Source: Chara braunii | Lineage: Eukaryota; Streptophyta; Charophyceae; Charales; Characeae | Reading direction: 5' to 3' | NCBI GenBank assembly: GCA_003427395.1 | Contig: BFEA01000749.1 | Span: forward strand, 520,038-576,889 | DNA: 56,852 nt | Shown: piece by piece, positions 22,351 to 34,930 of the stretch | How the letters are laid out: each line of letters begins with the position of its first letter | Position numbering within the stretch: the stretch's first letter is position 1 | The notes under the pieces: generated by a model | Told to the model about the DNA's origin: nothing | Databases searched by the model: none | The model's input: only the letters and a program-made list of their open reading frames with translations | Program-made: the position numbers and the translations under genes

Positions 22351-23019
22351 CAACATGCTTCTCGTGAGATAATCAGCCTTTATATATATTGTCACAGAAC
22401 TATTGACTAAGAGCGTAAGCACGTGAAGTAGAAGAAGAAATAAGAGGAGCGAAGAAAAGAAAAATGAAAGGACAGATATGCAAAGAGACAGACAAACCAG
22501 AATGACACAAAACAATGTCCTCTTATTCTTTGTTTCACAGTATTATTATTTCTTTCAGTGTTTTACAAAGAAAATTTACACTGAATCAAAGGATAAAAAT
22601 AAAAAACAAAGGCATATTGAAATTATTCAGTTTCTCAGTCTTCTTAACGCCTCCTCCTCTATGCCTCTAACGTACAAGGCTCGCTACGTTGATGAAGTTG
22701 AGCGTGAGCTGCCCCCATCCCCGTATGCCATAACAGCCCACTTGCACGCTATAGGAAAGAGGCAGAGTGAAGGAAGAGGTGTTAAACACAATGAAGAAAG
22801 GAGCAAAAAATGAAAACCGATAGGCAGAGGGAGAAAAAAAAAAAAAAGTGACCCAAACATCTTCTTCCTTTCACTGCGTTCTTCTTTCTTTCACAATTTT
22901 GCAGTTTTTGTGAAGAGTCTACCATGTTCGCTTTCCAGCGCACCAGCACTTCTTTCTTCATTTTTCATCTTCATTTTCACCCTTCGGACTTTTCTTTTGA
23001 GGGTATTAGGTGTAGGGTA
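22351..23019. other. Unexplained segment between element B and the rest of element A RT
   Basis: The RT of element A should continue here with its YxDD motif, but I see no clear coding match until about 23020. The segment is A-rich with a poly-A run (22833-22846). It may be another small insertion or a badly decayed RT part. Confidence 0.4.
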
Positions 23020-23790
23020 CAAACAAAGTAAGATGACACGTATGATAATCTAGTAATAAGACTTATAGTAAGAGACGAGGCCTTGGTTGGTGATGGGGTC
23101 AGAAAGTTTATATAGGAACATGCCGAGGGTGTAAAGTTGGTCCTAGAAAGACTTCAAAAATATAATTTGATTGCCAGTGAACCCAAGTCCCTTCTTTTTC
23201 AAGCAAAAGTAACCATCTTGGGATTTAAATGTTTCTCCAAGGGTAGGAGTCTCAATTCGAAGAAGATAGATAAAATCTTGAACTAACCGTTGCCTCTCAA
23301 GTGAGTGACAAGTGTCAGAAGTTTCTTGGTATCTGTGGGTTCTTAAGGATTTTTATTCCTCATTTTGCTACCCTTGCAAAGCGTCTAAAAGAGATGGTAA
23401 GACAAAGGGCCGATCTATCATGGATAGAGAAAAGACAGATTGTCGCAAAAAATTTACAAGAAAAATTGAAAGATGTAGGTGTAGTGTTAGGACTGGTTTA
23501 TTATGATGATGAAGAGGGGAAACCATTCGTCATTGAGTGTGATGGATGACCAGTCGCTCTTGGTGGTTTGCTCATACAGAAAGATGAAAATGGAAAAGAA
23601 AGACTTCTAAGGTTTGAGAGTAGGACACTCAATTCCACAAAAAGAGGCTATACCCAATTGAGGAAAGAGTTGCTGACAATCATCCACTGCCTGAGGTGCT
23701 TTAGGCATTATGTACTTGGAAGGAGATTCATTGTGAGGACTAATGCATCTGCTGTGATAGGTGCTATCAAGAAGCATTAACAAGTAGATC
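23020..23790 (+). pseudogene. pol: Element A reverse transcriptase C-terminal part and RNase H
   Basis: The translation resumes with the RT connection region (GVRKFI, LERLQKYNLIASEPKS, VTILGFKCF), then the thumb and tether motif FLGICGFLRIFIPHF, and RNase H. RNase H shows FVIECDG (catalytic Asp), LGGLLIQKD, YTQLRKELLTIIHCL and FIVRTNASAV. Two stops (TAA at 23284-23286 and TGA at 23548-23550) and a lost YxDD region break it. The C-terminal counterpart of 10961-11888 on the far side of element B. Confidence 0.8.
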
Positions 23791-23837
23791 CAACAGTGAA
23801 CACATAGATTGCCTTCATCGAGACTTTTGATTTTAAG

Positions 23838-25561
23838 TTGGAAAAGATTCCAACTGAGAAAAATCGAACAGATAGGCGAAGCCGAATCGAGCGAAAAACA
23901 GATGAAGATGAAGATATCGCCGAAACTACTGAAGAGTCTACTTATGTTGATAATTTTCTAAATCAAAAAGATGATGAAGATTATAAGTCTTCAAGCTCCC
24001 ATAAGTGGAGTTTGTGGCCTTGGGAAAAAAAACAGTTGGAGATAGATCCCTGATGGGTATATTTATGCGTTGATTCTTGGGAAAGAAGAAGAAGAAAAAC
24101 AGAACGATTGGTATGCTAGAGTCGGCGCAGCAACTGTGACTGATTCAAAGGAATAAGCAGAGGTTGAAAAGAAAAAAGAAGATTTTTTTTAATCTTTAAA
24201 GAATATGACGGAAAATATCAAGAGATTGGAAAGACAATGAAAAGAGAGAAGATAAAGGAGTACTACTGCAAAAATGCAAGGGAGGATTGCCTCCATTATG
24301 CGTAGTCTGTGGGAAAGAAAGACAATTAGAAATAATTGTTGTGTACACGAAGGGGTTGCAGGTGGTCACAGAGCCGTTGAAGCGACTTACTCTAAAACAA
24401 CTAAGCCTTTACTTCTGACCTGGTATGAGAGACATGATTTAGTGATTCTGTAAATCATGTGTACTGTGTTAGAAATATCTACAACGAGAATGATTGTGCC
24501 TTTATTTCTCACCATCCTAGTACAACCAGGCAATCGAGTTCAACTAGATCTCATCACCATGTCTCTAGGCAAGGGAGGGGTGAGCTACATACTAAATATG
24601 GGAGATAATTTTGAGCCTTGAGCTACATACTAAATATGAGAGATAATTTTGAGCCTTTATTTCCCACTATCCTAGTACAACCAGGCAGTCGAGTTCATTT
24701 GGATCTCATCACCATGCCTCTAGGCAAGGGAAAAGCGAGATATACATACCGAACAAGAGAGAATTTATTTGGTTATTTTGAAGAAGAAACTCTGAAGAGG
24801 AAGACAACCGAACAAGTGGTTGATTGGATAAAAGAAATTTATTTCAGATATCCCTTCATTAGCGAGTTTGTTTCAGATAGAGAGTCTAAATTCGGAAATG
24901 AGATTGTAAGAAAAACCACTCTCAGATTGGGTGTTAGAATTCGATACGTAGTACTTATCATCCACAAGCGAATGCACCGGTCGAGAGAGGTCACAAAACT
25001 TTGAAGGACTCACTAGCAAACTGGTGTGAAGGGAATCTTACCAATTGGCCAAAGGCATTAAGAGTTGTTGTTTATGCTGATAACATCACTGTTAAGAGAA
25101 CCACTGACTGTGCTTCATTCACTTTGTGGTACGGTCGATATGCTACTTTACCTATCGAGAGCATAATCAAGACATGGTCGAGTCAAGAAGGTGACAAGGA
25201 ACTATTCTCTTTCTGAACTTCTTTAAATCTGAATGAGGCAGATATCAGAAGTTGATTAGGGAGTGATGGATGCTGCAGAAAGATATTATCTGATCAAGAG
25301 AGATGAAACAAGAAGAGGTATATAAGAAAGGAAAAACTAAAAATTGGTGATATTGTCCTTATGTTTGACAATTCTCTCGAGACTCAGTGGACTAAACGTT
25401 TGGAGCCTAGGTGGCTCGGTCCTTACAGAATCACAGGTGAAGTAGAGGGCGAAGTCTATGAGATATCCAAGATGGATGGTTCTAGAGTTCATGATATGGT
25501 ATCAGGGTCGAGATTGCGTAAGTTTATCTTTAGGAACCCTGATCTAATATTTCTACAATGA
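23838..25561 (+). pseudogene. pol: Element A integrase and upstream linker, frameshifted
   Basis: An acidic linker (23838-24053) is followed by a zinc-binding region around 24280-24480 (CKSC...C, with stops). The catalytic core (24618-25004) has Asp in VHLDLITMP, KTTEQVVDWI, and Asp in FVSDRESKFGN. After a shift near 24990 comes VERGHK with the catalytic Glu, then 25001-25216 (LANWCEGNLTNWPKAL). A C-terminal domain is at 25361-25561 (RWLGPYRITGEVEG). No chromodomain is visible. A 155-bp-period duplication at 24499-24736 disturbs the zinc-to-core region. Confidence 0.8.
24499..24736 (+). repeat. Tandem duplication inside element A integrase
   Basis: CCTTTATTTC plus about 80 bp recurs at a 155-bp spacing (24499 and 24654). 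Between the copies, a 39-bp unit (GAGCTACATACTAAATATG...) is itself duplicated (about 24580-24656). The second copy retains the better integrase reading. Confidence 0.75.
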
Positions 25562-26222
25562 TCACAAAGAGAGGAAAGAAAGGTCAGTCGTCTAGTAAGA
25601 GAGCAGTTTCAGAAGACTGATAAGAAGTACAATGTGACAGTAAGGCATTGCAAAACTAAGTTTCATTAAACTCCGATGATGCTTGCATTGTCAATTCAAT
25701 ATGTCAATTTTCAGTAATGTCAGTTTTGACACGAGAAACTAAGGGAACCTTCAGACGATTCATATTTGTTTCTGCATATGGATTAGTTTTTCTATTTCTG
25801 CAAGTGACAAAACCGATGAGATTGAAGGATCATTGATGCAAAATCACCGTCGATCCATGACTATCAGATCCCTGAGTGGGGAACAAATGTGAGGTGCGGT
25901 TGCAGTGAGAGAGTGATGAAATATCACCTTTCTAAGTATTGATGCGGTATCAAAGTTAAAAAAACTCATGGTTGTGGCACATCAAAATATAATCAATATT
26001 ATTTTTATAATGAAAATAAAGTTTGACGGGTGTGAAGAGGTTCAACTTTACCTAAGAAAAAAATTGTCATAAATGGACTTCGTGTTTTTGACTAAGCTGC
26101 ATATCCAAGAAAGTTATCAGCAAGATAGGCATAAAGAAGTTCTACTTTGTTTGACTAAAGAGTGGTCAGCAAAGGGGTTTCGCGTTTTTTTGACCAAGTT
26201 GTTTATCTTTTGTCTCAGATAA
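25562..26222. other. Non-coding tail after element A integrase
   Basis: A/T-rich sequence with only short frames. Probably 3' internal sequence of element A. Nothing recognisable. Confidence 0.45.
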
Positions 26223-26516
26223 GGGAAGAGACCTCTCTGGGACCAGTATCTCGATACTTCCTTGAGGCTGACAGAAGGTCTCCTGAAAGTTTTCTCATGT
26301 GAGGGAAGAGACATTTCTAGGATCAGTATCATTATATTTCCTTGAGGCTGACGGAAGGTCGCTTGGAAAATTTTCAGATGACGGAAGAGACCTCCCTGAA
26401 ATCAGTACTGTACTCTCTTGGGGCTGAAGGGAGGTCTCATGAAAGTACATTGTTCAGTCTTGATTATTGTTGTTCAGTGCGTCTTGAGACTGAAGGGACG
26501 TCTCTTGAGAAATGTT
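26223..26516. repeat. 80-bp tandem repeat, about 3.4 units
   Basis: Units beginning GGGAAGAGAC at 26223 and 26303 and CGGAAGAGAC at 26382, each containing CTTGAGGCTGAC and AAGGTCTC, plus a partial unit to about 26516. Likely part of element A's 3' untranslated region. Confidence 0.75.
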
Positions 26517-29500
26517 TGTCCAGTTATTTGGGGCATGGGCATTCTGCTTGTGAGCTTTGACATGCTTGCTTAATTGTCTTTGCTTGGGGTTTTCTTTCCT
26601 AACTTAGGATATCATTGATTGTCGTGGCCAGCTAGAGCCTTATCGCAGTAGGTTGCAATTTGGTGGGATGAGCAGGTCCCCAACTCGAGTGTCAAATTTT
26701 GTAGTTGGTTGATGCTAAGACTCAAGGAGTTTGGCTTGTGAGGTCAAAAGGGGTCAGCTTGAACCCTAGCGCAGTCAAAAGTTGCAATCCATTGTGTTCA
26801 CCAGAGCCCGAATCGTAGTTAGAGTGGGTCCTACCTTCAAAATCTGGGCGGGACAGCCAGCGCCCTAGGCCGAAAACTGGTGGGTGAGCCGGTCCGCGAC
26901 TGCCATGGTCCAATCCGGGTACAAGGCAGTTGGACTGATGGGAGGTCTACTGTCATAGGGTGTTCATACCTGCTATAGTCTGGGTGTCCTGGCATGAGGC
27001 GCGCCAAAGGGTCATCATACTCGAGTAGTGGGTACGATGGTCCTGACATGGAGACGAGTTAAACCACCAGTTCACGGACCCCTACTATTCACCAAAACGC
27101 AGTACACTGCGACCGTGGCAAGATGAACAGTGATCCGGCATGGCGCAGGTTCGGAGGGAAAGGGCTGGTGGGCCCAAAAAAAATAAATTGAAAGCGAAAT
27201 TGGGAAAATAAAGAGGACAACAAATGAGAAACCGAGACTGCATTATTTACTTAGACGTCCTACCTTGCTGGCAGGGCACTAATCTTAGAAAACCAGGAAA
27301 AAAAAAGAAAACAAAGACGGATTTGAACGTAATATCCATCTGATACATTATGGAAAGTAGTAGTGTGAATATGCCCTGAGTAAGGGCATTCCCAAGAATG
27401 TAAACAAGGGAAAAAAAAACAACAACGAATGTAAGATATGGACCTGATAGTGGTTAGATACATTCTGGAAAGTAGTAGTGTGAGTATGCCCTCAGTGAGG
27501 GCCTTTCCTGAGAAGGTGGAATACGCCCTGCCTCGCTGGCAGGGCATTACAAGAAACAAGAAGGAAAAAAAAGACAAAAAAAAAACAATAATTTGGCCGT
27601 GATAGTGGTCAGATACATTCTGGACAACACTATTGTGAGTATGCCCTAGGTTAGATGGCTTCCCCCACATCTCTTTTCTGTTTCTTTCATGAAACGGCAA
27701 CGCCCTTTGTTCATCATTGATCAGGATTTAGTTTGTTTTTTTTTTTCCTCGTCTTTTCTATGCCATCTGCTGGCACGAGGTACAACACTCAAGTTTCATG
27801 GTAGGCTGGTACTAGTACCCCGAGATTTGTCTTTTCAGCCTGTTACAGTAGCAGTCAGGCTTGGAAACGTGCAACTTTTGGTTCGTCAATTTATCTTCGT
27901 GTGAACTGGTGGTTTAAAGGGGTTGTCAAGACAAATGGTCTGACTAGTCCTTGTCTGAGGCGGACCGAATGAGGGATGTCAGGTTAACGGGAGGTCTGTC
28001 ACCCCTGACCAGTGTTGACCCGAAACCAAGACAATCAACGACTCGTGGGTGAGAAGAACTGTTTATATTAATTATTATTCTATTATTGATCTTTATTTTA
28101 TTTATTTTTATTTAATTATTACTTGACTACTATTTGTCAAGGGGCTTGCTTGTTGGGATCATGTTTGGTGGTTTGTGGAACTTGCTATTTTGCAGGTTTA
28201 TGCAGGTTCGTATAAAGTTCCTAAGCCAGACAAAGAAAAAGGGGGTTGGTATCCCCTTTATTCGTCTAAGTTGAGGAGACGCCTCACTCACATCATAGAA
28301 AAAGAACGGGGTTTGGGATCCCCTTCGGTTGTTAGAGAAGTTGAGAAGACGTCTCACTTAGGCCAGTGAACAAGAAAAGGTTTTGGTATGCCTTACCCTT
28401 GCTGCTGCTGACAGCGAGTGTCCACAGTGTTACCGTCAAATTGATAATATTATCGAAAACACTGTCAGAAATGGGAGACGAGGTAAGTTTTCCACTGGAA
28501 AAGGTTCAGAGAAAGACAAGAGATGAAAGTCAACTGCAGATGAGAAATATCGAGATATAATCCTTTTTAAGTTTTATTTGGTGGCCGACAGAGCGGCCTG
28601 ATTCACAAGGAACCTGCATCCCCGACCTCAAGGTATTCAAGCACTCAAGCCAGGGACGCTATAAAGTATGAAGTGAAACGGAAGAGTAAGAGAAAAGAAA
28701 ATAAGGGAATTTGGGGAAAAATGTTGTGATTATACAGAAAATAAAAGATGGTCATGAACTCGACCTGGAGCAAAGCAAGAAGGAAGAAAATTCAAAAGAG
28801 AGTGCACCTATTAAGATGAGATTGCCGGGGAGTAGCACGAGGGATAGAGGGTGGTGATGCAGGCACTAATGCCCTATTTATCACAGGAGTGGTCTAGGCT
28901 GTGAGAGTATATGGAGGGGAAGAAGTGTTGGGCGCACCGTAGCGCGCCTCAAATTTCTTGTGATAGTTTCCATCCTAGTACGGGATGGAGTCCTTTCATA
29001 TCAGGCTGCTAAAGAGTGGCGTGGATATGGCCTAGTGTGGGTGCCATAACCTTGTGCCTCTTCCTTCTCCTCCTCTGAGTTGTACTCGCACCGTGTGTGA
29101 GCTGGCGGCTGTTAACGAGACTTACCTCCTCTTCCGCCTCTCCCTCTTCCCTATCCCTGACGTGCTTCAAGCATGGTGCAAAAAGAAGCTATGATTGAAA
29201 AGAGAAAAGGTACGTTGCGACAAAGATAGAGATTGAGAGAAAATTGTGAAAGCAATAGGATCGCACTATTAAGGAAGAAAGAGGAAAGTGGTTGTGCAGA
29301 TCACGCGGCACTGCAGCACTATGGGAAAAGAAAGTGCGTTGCAAAAGGAAAAAGAAGGAGATGTGTGCACTGCGGTAAGTGTGAGTCTATTGCCAGTGCA
29401 AAATAGCGAAAAGAAGCTCCACTACGTATTGTAGTAGGAATGAATGAATGAATGAACTGTCGGATCATACTGTTTTATACTAACTACCTACTTCTTTTGG

Positions 29501-32500
29501 GCCCAATGGAGACGCTGGGCGGGGTGTCCCGGCCCCTCCGCTGTGTACCAGCAAGTCACGAACCTCCACTGCGTACCTGGTATATTCGGGTTGCACTGTA
29601 CTACAGGATTGGTCTAGTCGTCACTTCCACGACAAAAGGTGAGGGTGCGCCACTGGACTATCCTTTGGTGCACGCAAGCTCAGTGCCTTGTTGTACAACA
29701 GAGCACTACAGGCCTGTGGCCGTGGTATCCTCCGGGCCCACCCAAGGACGAGACAATGAAAAGTTGGCGTAGTTTTTTCAACTGTGCGCCAAGTCTTAAT
29801 AGTCGGGTTATGGGATAGGTACAAAGGCTGTAGAAATTTGAAAAGAAGAAGGAAAGAAAAATAATATAAAAGGAAAGGAAAAAATGGAAATGAAAATCTT
29901 ACGTTTCATACTTGCGTTCGAATTCGGATCGCTACTTAATGGATGTCAAATGAGATGGCCCATAGCTGTAGCCGCGCTAGGGTCTTTTCCTTTTCCTCCC
30001 TTTTCTTTTATTAATTTTCCTTTATTCAGCCTTTACGAATTTTAGTTCCCTGCCCAGTCACGTTGAGGGGGAACGGACGGTTCGAGTTTTGAACTATGTT
30101 AGAAAGCAGGTGGCCTAGACTGACCGACCCTTCGCATTTCGATCTACTACAAGTGCGACCTGGTAACTGCCACCTAGGTCCCCAAAAGAGGGGCAACCCA
30201 TGACCGCTTCAGTAGGAGGCTTATCACCCCTTGCGAAAGGTCGTAAGCCCCCTCCTTGCCATCGGACACGGGTACCCGTTAAGAGTAGTCTGATGGCCTC
30301 TCTTAAAGGGAGGGAGAAATCGGTCGGAATCTGATTATGGGACCTCCGCGCGCCAACCTGCTGTCATTTCAATTTGAACTTAGAGGACAACAGGGATGGA
30401 TCGTAGAAATACGTTCCAGAAATGACCGCTGAAGTATTCAATGATCTTGAGTAATATTCTTTCACTTATGCAAAAATCTTATTATAATGAATTGTCTATA
30501 ATCCAAGCTATTATTCTTTAAAATGAACTCATAAGTCGTCGTTTAGAACGCAGGGTACTTCATGATTCTGAAGTCATAAAAAGGCAGTTGTTAGATCATT
30601 CTACGGTCGGCCAACCAATGTCTGAAGTCCTCGTTGCATTTACGTGGTTGTTGACTTGAGATGGCAGTGTGGCAGTGAGGTACTGAGGGGGCGACTATTC
30701 ATGAGAGCGGGTGACGAGCTCCGACTATTTCTGAAGGGGAGTGGCTATGGCGTGTCGAAAAGGGCTGCACGACTATAAGCCGGACTGCTGGAGGCGCATA
30801 ACGCGTTGGTCTCAGGGGTCAATGGAGGGCCCCTGGATTGCGATCATTCTAAACTACAACAATGGTGACGAAGCCAAGCTGAAGAAATGAGGTCGGATCA
30901 AAAGTTGCAGGCGACCTTGACTGAGGCAAAGAAAAGGGCCAAACGAAGGTGCAGGAGGGACGGGGTCACAACTGAGGTCCAGGTGAGACTGAGACATCAG
31001 TAGGGCCTACCAAACACGAACAACAGAGGTTGGATCAAGACTCGGAGGATGAGTCCGAATCCAACGACACGACTGCTCAGTCTCGACACTTACTGGAGCA
31101 GTGGTGACAGGACCACCCGCCTGTTGAGCCTGTGGAAGACGACCCAGAGGTCAATTCACGACGACAATGACAAGACTGAGATCATGAAGTTGTTACACTC
31201 TCTCGCACGAGTCCCCCGGGATAAGATGTGATGGACATGACTTACCATCAAAAGACTCCTGCCGGCTGTCATGATAACAATAAGGCGAGATCAACACGGG
31301 AATACTATTGTTGAGCAGTGCAGACGAGTGTTGTAGCGTGAAACAAATGTAAATAGAGTCAGATTTGCGTTTGGACGCTATTCACGAAACCGCAGTAAAC
31401 GTCAACTTCTCTCGCGTTTGCCTATGTCGAATGCCTTGGTGTGTTGTCCGTACTATCCATCGTTTTCTGTCGAAAGGAGTGTCGAGAGTTAACGCGTGGA
31501 TGGCTCGAGGGAAGCGTGCTTGTGCTCAGAGGTCAATATCAAGCCCTGTTATGATTCCCATACAGTCTGGCGAGGGAAGGCTACTTGGGACTGCAGCGAA
31601 AGAGGGTGAGAGAGCAGACAAGTGAGATAAGCATGCACATTACCATTGGTGTTACCGATACCTTTTGCATGATTTGCAATGACTGTCATCATAGGTCCCC
31701 TTCCTCGGCATAGTGGAGCAGACATGAATCACCAAGCGATGTGCTGGTAGGGTGGAAAAGAAATACTATTATGAAGAGGATTGTAGAAAATCGGCGCGAT
31801 ATACCCTGTCATCTAGAGAGTTAGACTTCAAGAGAAGTGCATGCTCAGGGTTTGTGTGTTCATTACGGCGGACTTCGATTTTCATTTGATCTAATTCACC
31901 AGTTATTAGTAGTTTCTTTTCTACCACCTGTGAGAGAGGATCAGAAAGAACAGGTGCTTGGTTAGAGTGTACAACTGTTGAACCTGGTTGATATTATCGA
32001 AGGACCAAGCTATGCGTTCAGGTCGACTGAGTTGCAGATGCATCGTTGTTATGTACCAGGCTCTTCCTATCGAGTTAGAGAGGCGAGGCGTTTGGGCGCG
32101 GTTCATGTGTGAAAGAGAAGAGGACATCAACGCCACTTGATTCCCCGCAAGAGTACTCAAGAGGCTACCTATCACTAATGCCATGTTTGCTTGCGTGTGA
32201 CCAGTCCTCTTTACTATCTCTTGATCGTTATCTGGACGACTACTCGAAGCTATACTAGTTGTGGGAGGTTGGTGCGAGTATGTGACCTGGTTGACGTAAC
32301 CAATAATTTTGCTCTATTTCACTGGCAATCTTGTTCCTAACTTTCTCATGGATTCATTTAGTCCGAGTGTCGAAACTTGAGCTCTCATGGCAAGCAAGGA
32401 GATATGTGGCTTATGTTCGTCTCCATCAGGCTTTTAGTCCATTCTGCCGCTCTCGTACTACTTACATGATTTCTTCTTCATATTGTGCTTTGGTTCCGCT

Positions 32501-34068
32501 TGACTGTCACTGTATGCAGAACCGAATGGTACTGATATAAAATGAGAAGAAGATGTCGTTTCATGTTCTTAGATCAACAAAAGGTATGGGTCTCTTCTGC
32601 GCTACTTCGCCTGTTGCGCAATCCTCTACCCTCGTTATCGTTTATTATCTCCTTGTTCTCTTGATTATGTTGGGATTTGATTATGTGCAGTCGGTAAGGG
32701 TGGGATATGAGTGAGGGATGCCATTTGTCTAGTTATACTTCCTAACTAACCCCATAAATTGTGTGGGGCATTGGCCTATCTGTTCATCAAACATCTCTCG
32801 TTCCTCGAATATTCAATGTTTTTTTAGTTTTGATTGGAGGTGGGAGCCTGAGTAGCCAGTTGGGATGATAGGGGAAAAAAGTACAGTTTTATCAATGAAG
32901 TGAGTTTTCTTGGCATTCTGAGGGATGTGAAGGCTACCACTCTCATCATTGATTCGCCCGTGATCGCAATGATACTGATTTGAGTCTCTAACTTGAACGC
33001 AATCACCAATGCTACCTAGGTGTGTTGGCTGCAAAGCTCTATCTGCTTCCCTCCTTGGACATGATGCCTATACACTAGTAAACAGCAAGTGTGGGGGGGA
33101 GGAGAGCTGAGGTTACTACTGCAACGAGGGAATGGTGATATTGGCGAAAAGAAGAGAGGGGCATATGAGATTGTGTGTGATTGGTGCGTAGGAGATTCAC
33201 TTGGTAATGCCCCTAAACTTAGATGTTTCTGAAAATCGCCGTTCGCATGAGGTTTCAACATCTCTTGACTCAAGACACTCTGTGTATTCGAGAATCGAGA
33301 TAAAAGCAAGTACAATAGAGAATAGGGTATCTATCTGTTGGACATCCACTGATCAGTAACTGGTTCTTTGTGGAAGTGGCTCATGAATACGAGATGCCTA
33401 CGAGACCTACGGTCAGGTGACAGAGTACATGCCGAAAAAGTTAGTTATTACCCTTGAATCGAGAGACCCTTGGGAGCTCCGAAGGAACCCTAATCTCGCA
33501 TTGAAGTTAAAAAAAAAAAAGCAGCACTGTTCTAAGGAAAGTAGCATACCTCATTGCCAAATTCCTGTTGGATGGAGACTGAATGATTTCTCAAAGACAA
33601 TGTATCTCTGTGTGGGTACGAATCATGCCTTGTAGGAGAATCGACTTCAGGCCCAATATCTGATTATAACTGTTTATCTGAGAACTTGTCCTCTATGGAC
33701 CCTGTTAATTGTAAGTAATCCAAGTTACATTACATTTCACTCCAATTTTGTATCTGTGACTAAAAGCGAGATTGACGGGGGCATTGGTAGCAAACAACCA
33801 TAGTAGTCTAGAAGAGCACTAGACAAGTTCAATGTTCCACTAACTACGAAATATCTAAAGTTACTATTAATTGAAATCTTAATTTAATCTAACTTTCTCT
33901 ATTCTCCTACTATAAAGAAGAGCAGAAAAGATTGTTGAACACTACAAAAGGTCGAACAAATATTTCCGCTAGGGGCGTGGTTCATTGAGAGTTCAAAACA
34001 ACGGAATAATTACTGAGGTTTCATACTGTGAATGGATTTTGTTTGCTAGGGAGCTCGTAGCGAATTGC
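26517..34068. other. Long stretch without recognisable genes
   Basis: No protein motif seen on either strand. Local structure includes three imperfect ~130-bp repeats around GATACATTCTGGA...GAGTATGCCCT (27340-27660), a local ~70-bp duplication with GTATCCCCTT/GGATCCCCTTC and GAGGAGACGCCTCAC (28220-28360), and an inverted GGAGGCTTA/TAAGCCCCCTCC pair (30211-30255) followed by a perfect palindrome ACGGGTACCCGT (30268-30279). Probably aged insertions within element A's 3' half. Confidence 0.4.
27340..27660. repeat. Imperfect ~130-bp tandem repeat, three units
   Basis: GATACATT(A/C)TGGA followed by GAGTATGCCCT recurs at about 27343, 27461 and 27613. A-rich spacers separate the units, and GCTGGCAGGGCA occurs twice (27269 and 27535). 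The open minus frame across it (27260-27700) results from repetition and shows no domain. Confidence 0.6.
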
Positions 34069-34255
34069 TTACAGTGAGTTTTGATTCTCAGCAGTAGCCT
34101 GTACGGCTTGAATCTCAACCTCAGTTGTAGGTTGCTCAGTTTGAGGTTCAACCTCAGCTGTAGGTTGCTCAGTCTGAGGCTCAACCTCAGCTGTAGGCTG
34201 CTCAACTCGAGTCTCAACCTCCGCTATAGGTTGTTCGACTGGGTCGCAACCTTAG
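34069..34255 (-). pseudogene. Short acidic 11-residue-repeat coding fragment
   Basis: The minus strand encodes, between stop codons and without an ATG, about 60 residues built from an 11-residue unit of the form EQPTAEVEPQT, repeated about four times (33-bp DNA period), ending at TAA 34069-34071. Such Pro/Thr/Glu repeats occur in cell-wall, cytoskeletal and gag linkers. I cannot name it. It may be an exon remnant, a gag tail, or a minisatellite that happens to be open. Confidence 0.4.
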
Positions 34256-34930
34256 GAGCAGGTCACTCGCCTTGAGTCAAAATCTTGACAGTAGTACACC
34301 TGTCGTAAATCTTCGTGATAGACTACCTATTGAAAGTATCTTGACAAAAGGGTCGTCAGAAGTGAATCGCCAGTAACAACCTGCCTATGGCACAAGCCTC
34401 GTAACGAGTACGAAGCAGTTGTCTGCTAGTGGCAAGTCCACAAGTAGCTGGTTACTGTGAATGTCTGGTTGACACTCTATAGTGAGCACTCAGTAGCAAC
34501 TTTGTTTTGAAGTATGCTCTCAATAGTGGGCAGACTGCAGTCTACTACTTAAAAGTATACTGCCTTACTGCAAAGTACTTTGCAGTCAGTTCTTAACAAC
34601 TAGATTTTTACTCGAAAAACATTGCTTCCGGTGAGCTAACTGCTGAGAGATACTTCTAGCTTGAGACCAGCAACAACTTTTGTTTCGTCTCAAGAATGCA
34701 GAACAAACGAATTGCTCTGTTGTGGAGGCCTTCTCGATAATTTATCAAACGGTGATCTACTGAAAATAACTCTAATCCTGTCATGGCAAGCCGGAACCCA
34801 CTAGTGATGTCTTGTACTCTCTATTGAGACAGGGCAAAAGGTTGAGAGAGTAAAAAACTTGATGAGCTCGAAATTTATAGAAAGGTGCGAAGAGAAGTCG
34901 CAGCTGGAAAAGTGAGAAATCACCATAAAT
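34256..34930. other. Intergenic, no recognisable gene
   Basis: Short frames only; no repeats or termini stand out. Confidence 0.4.
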
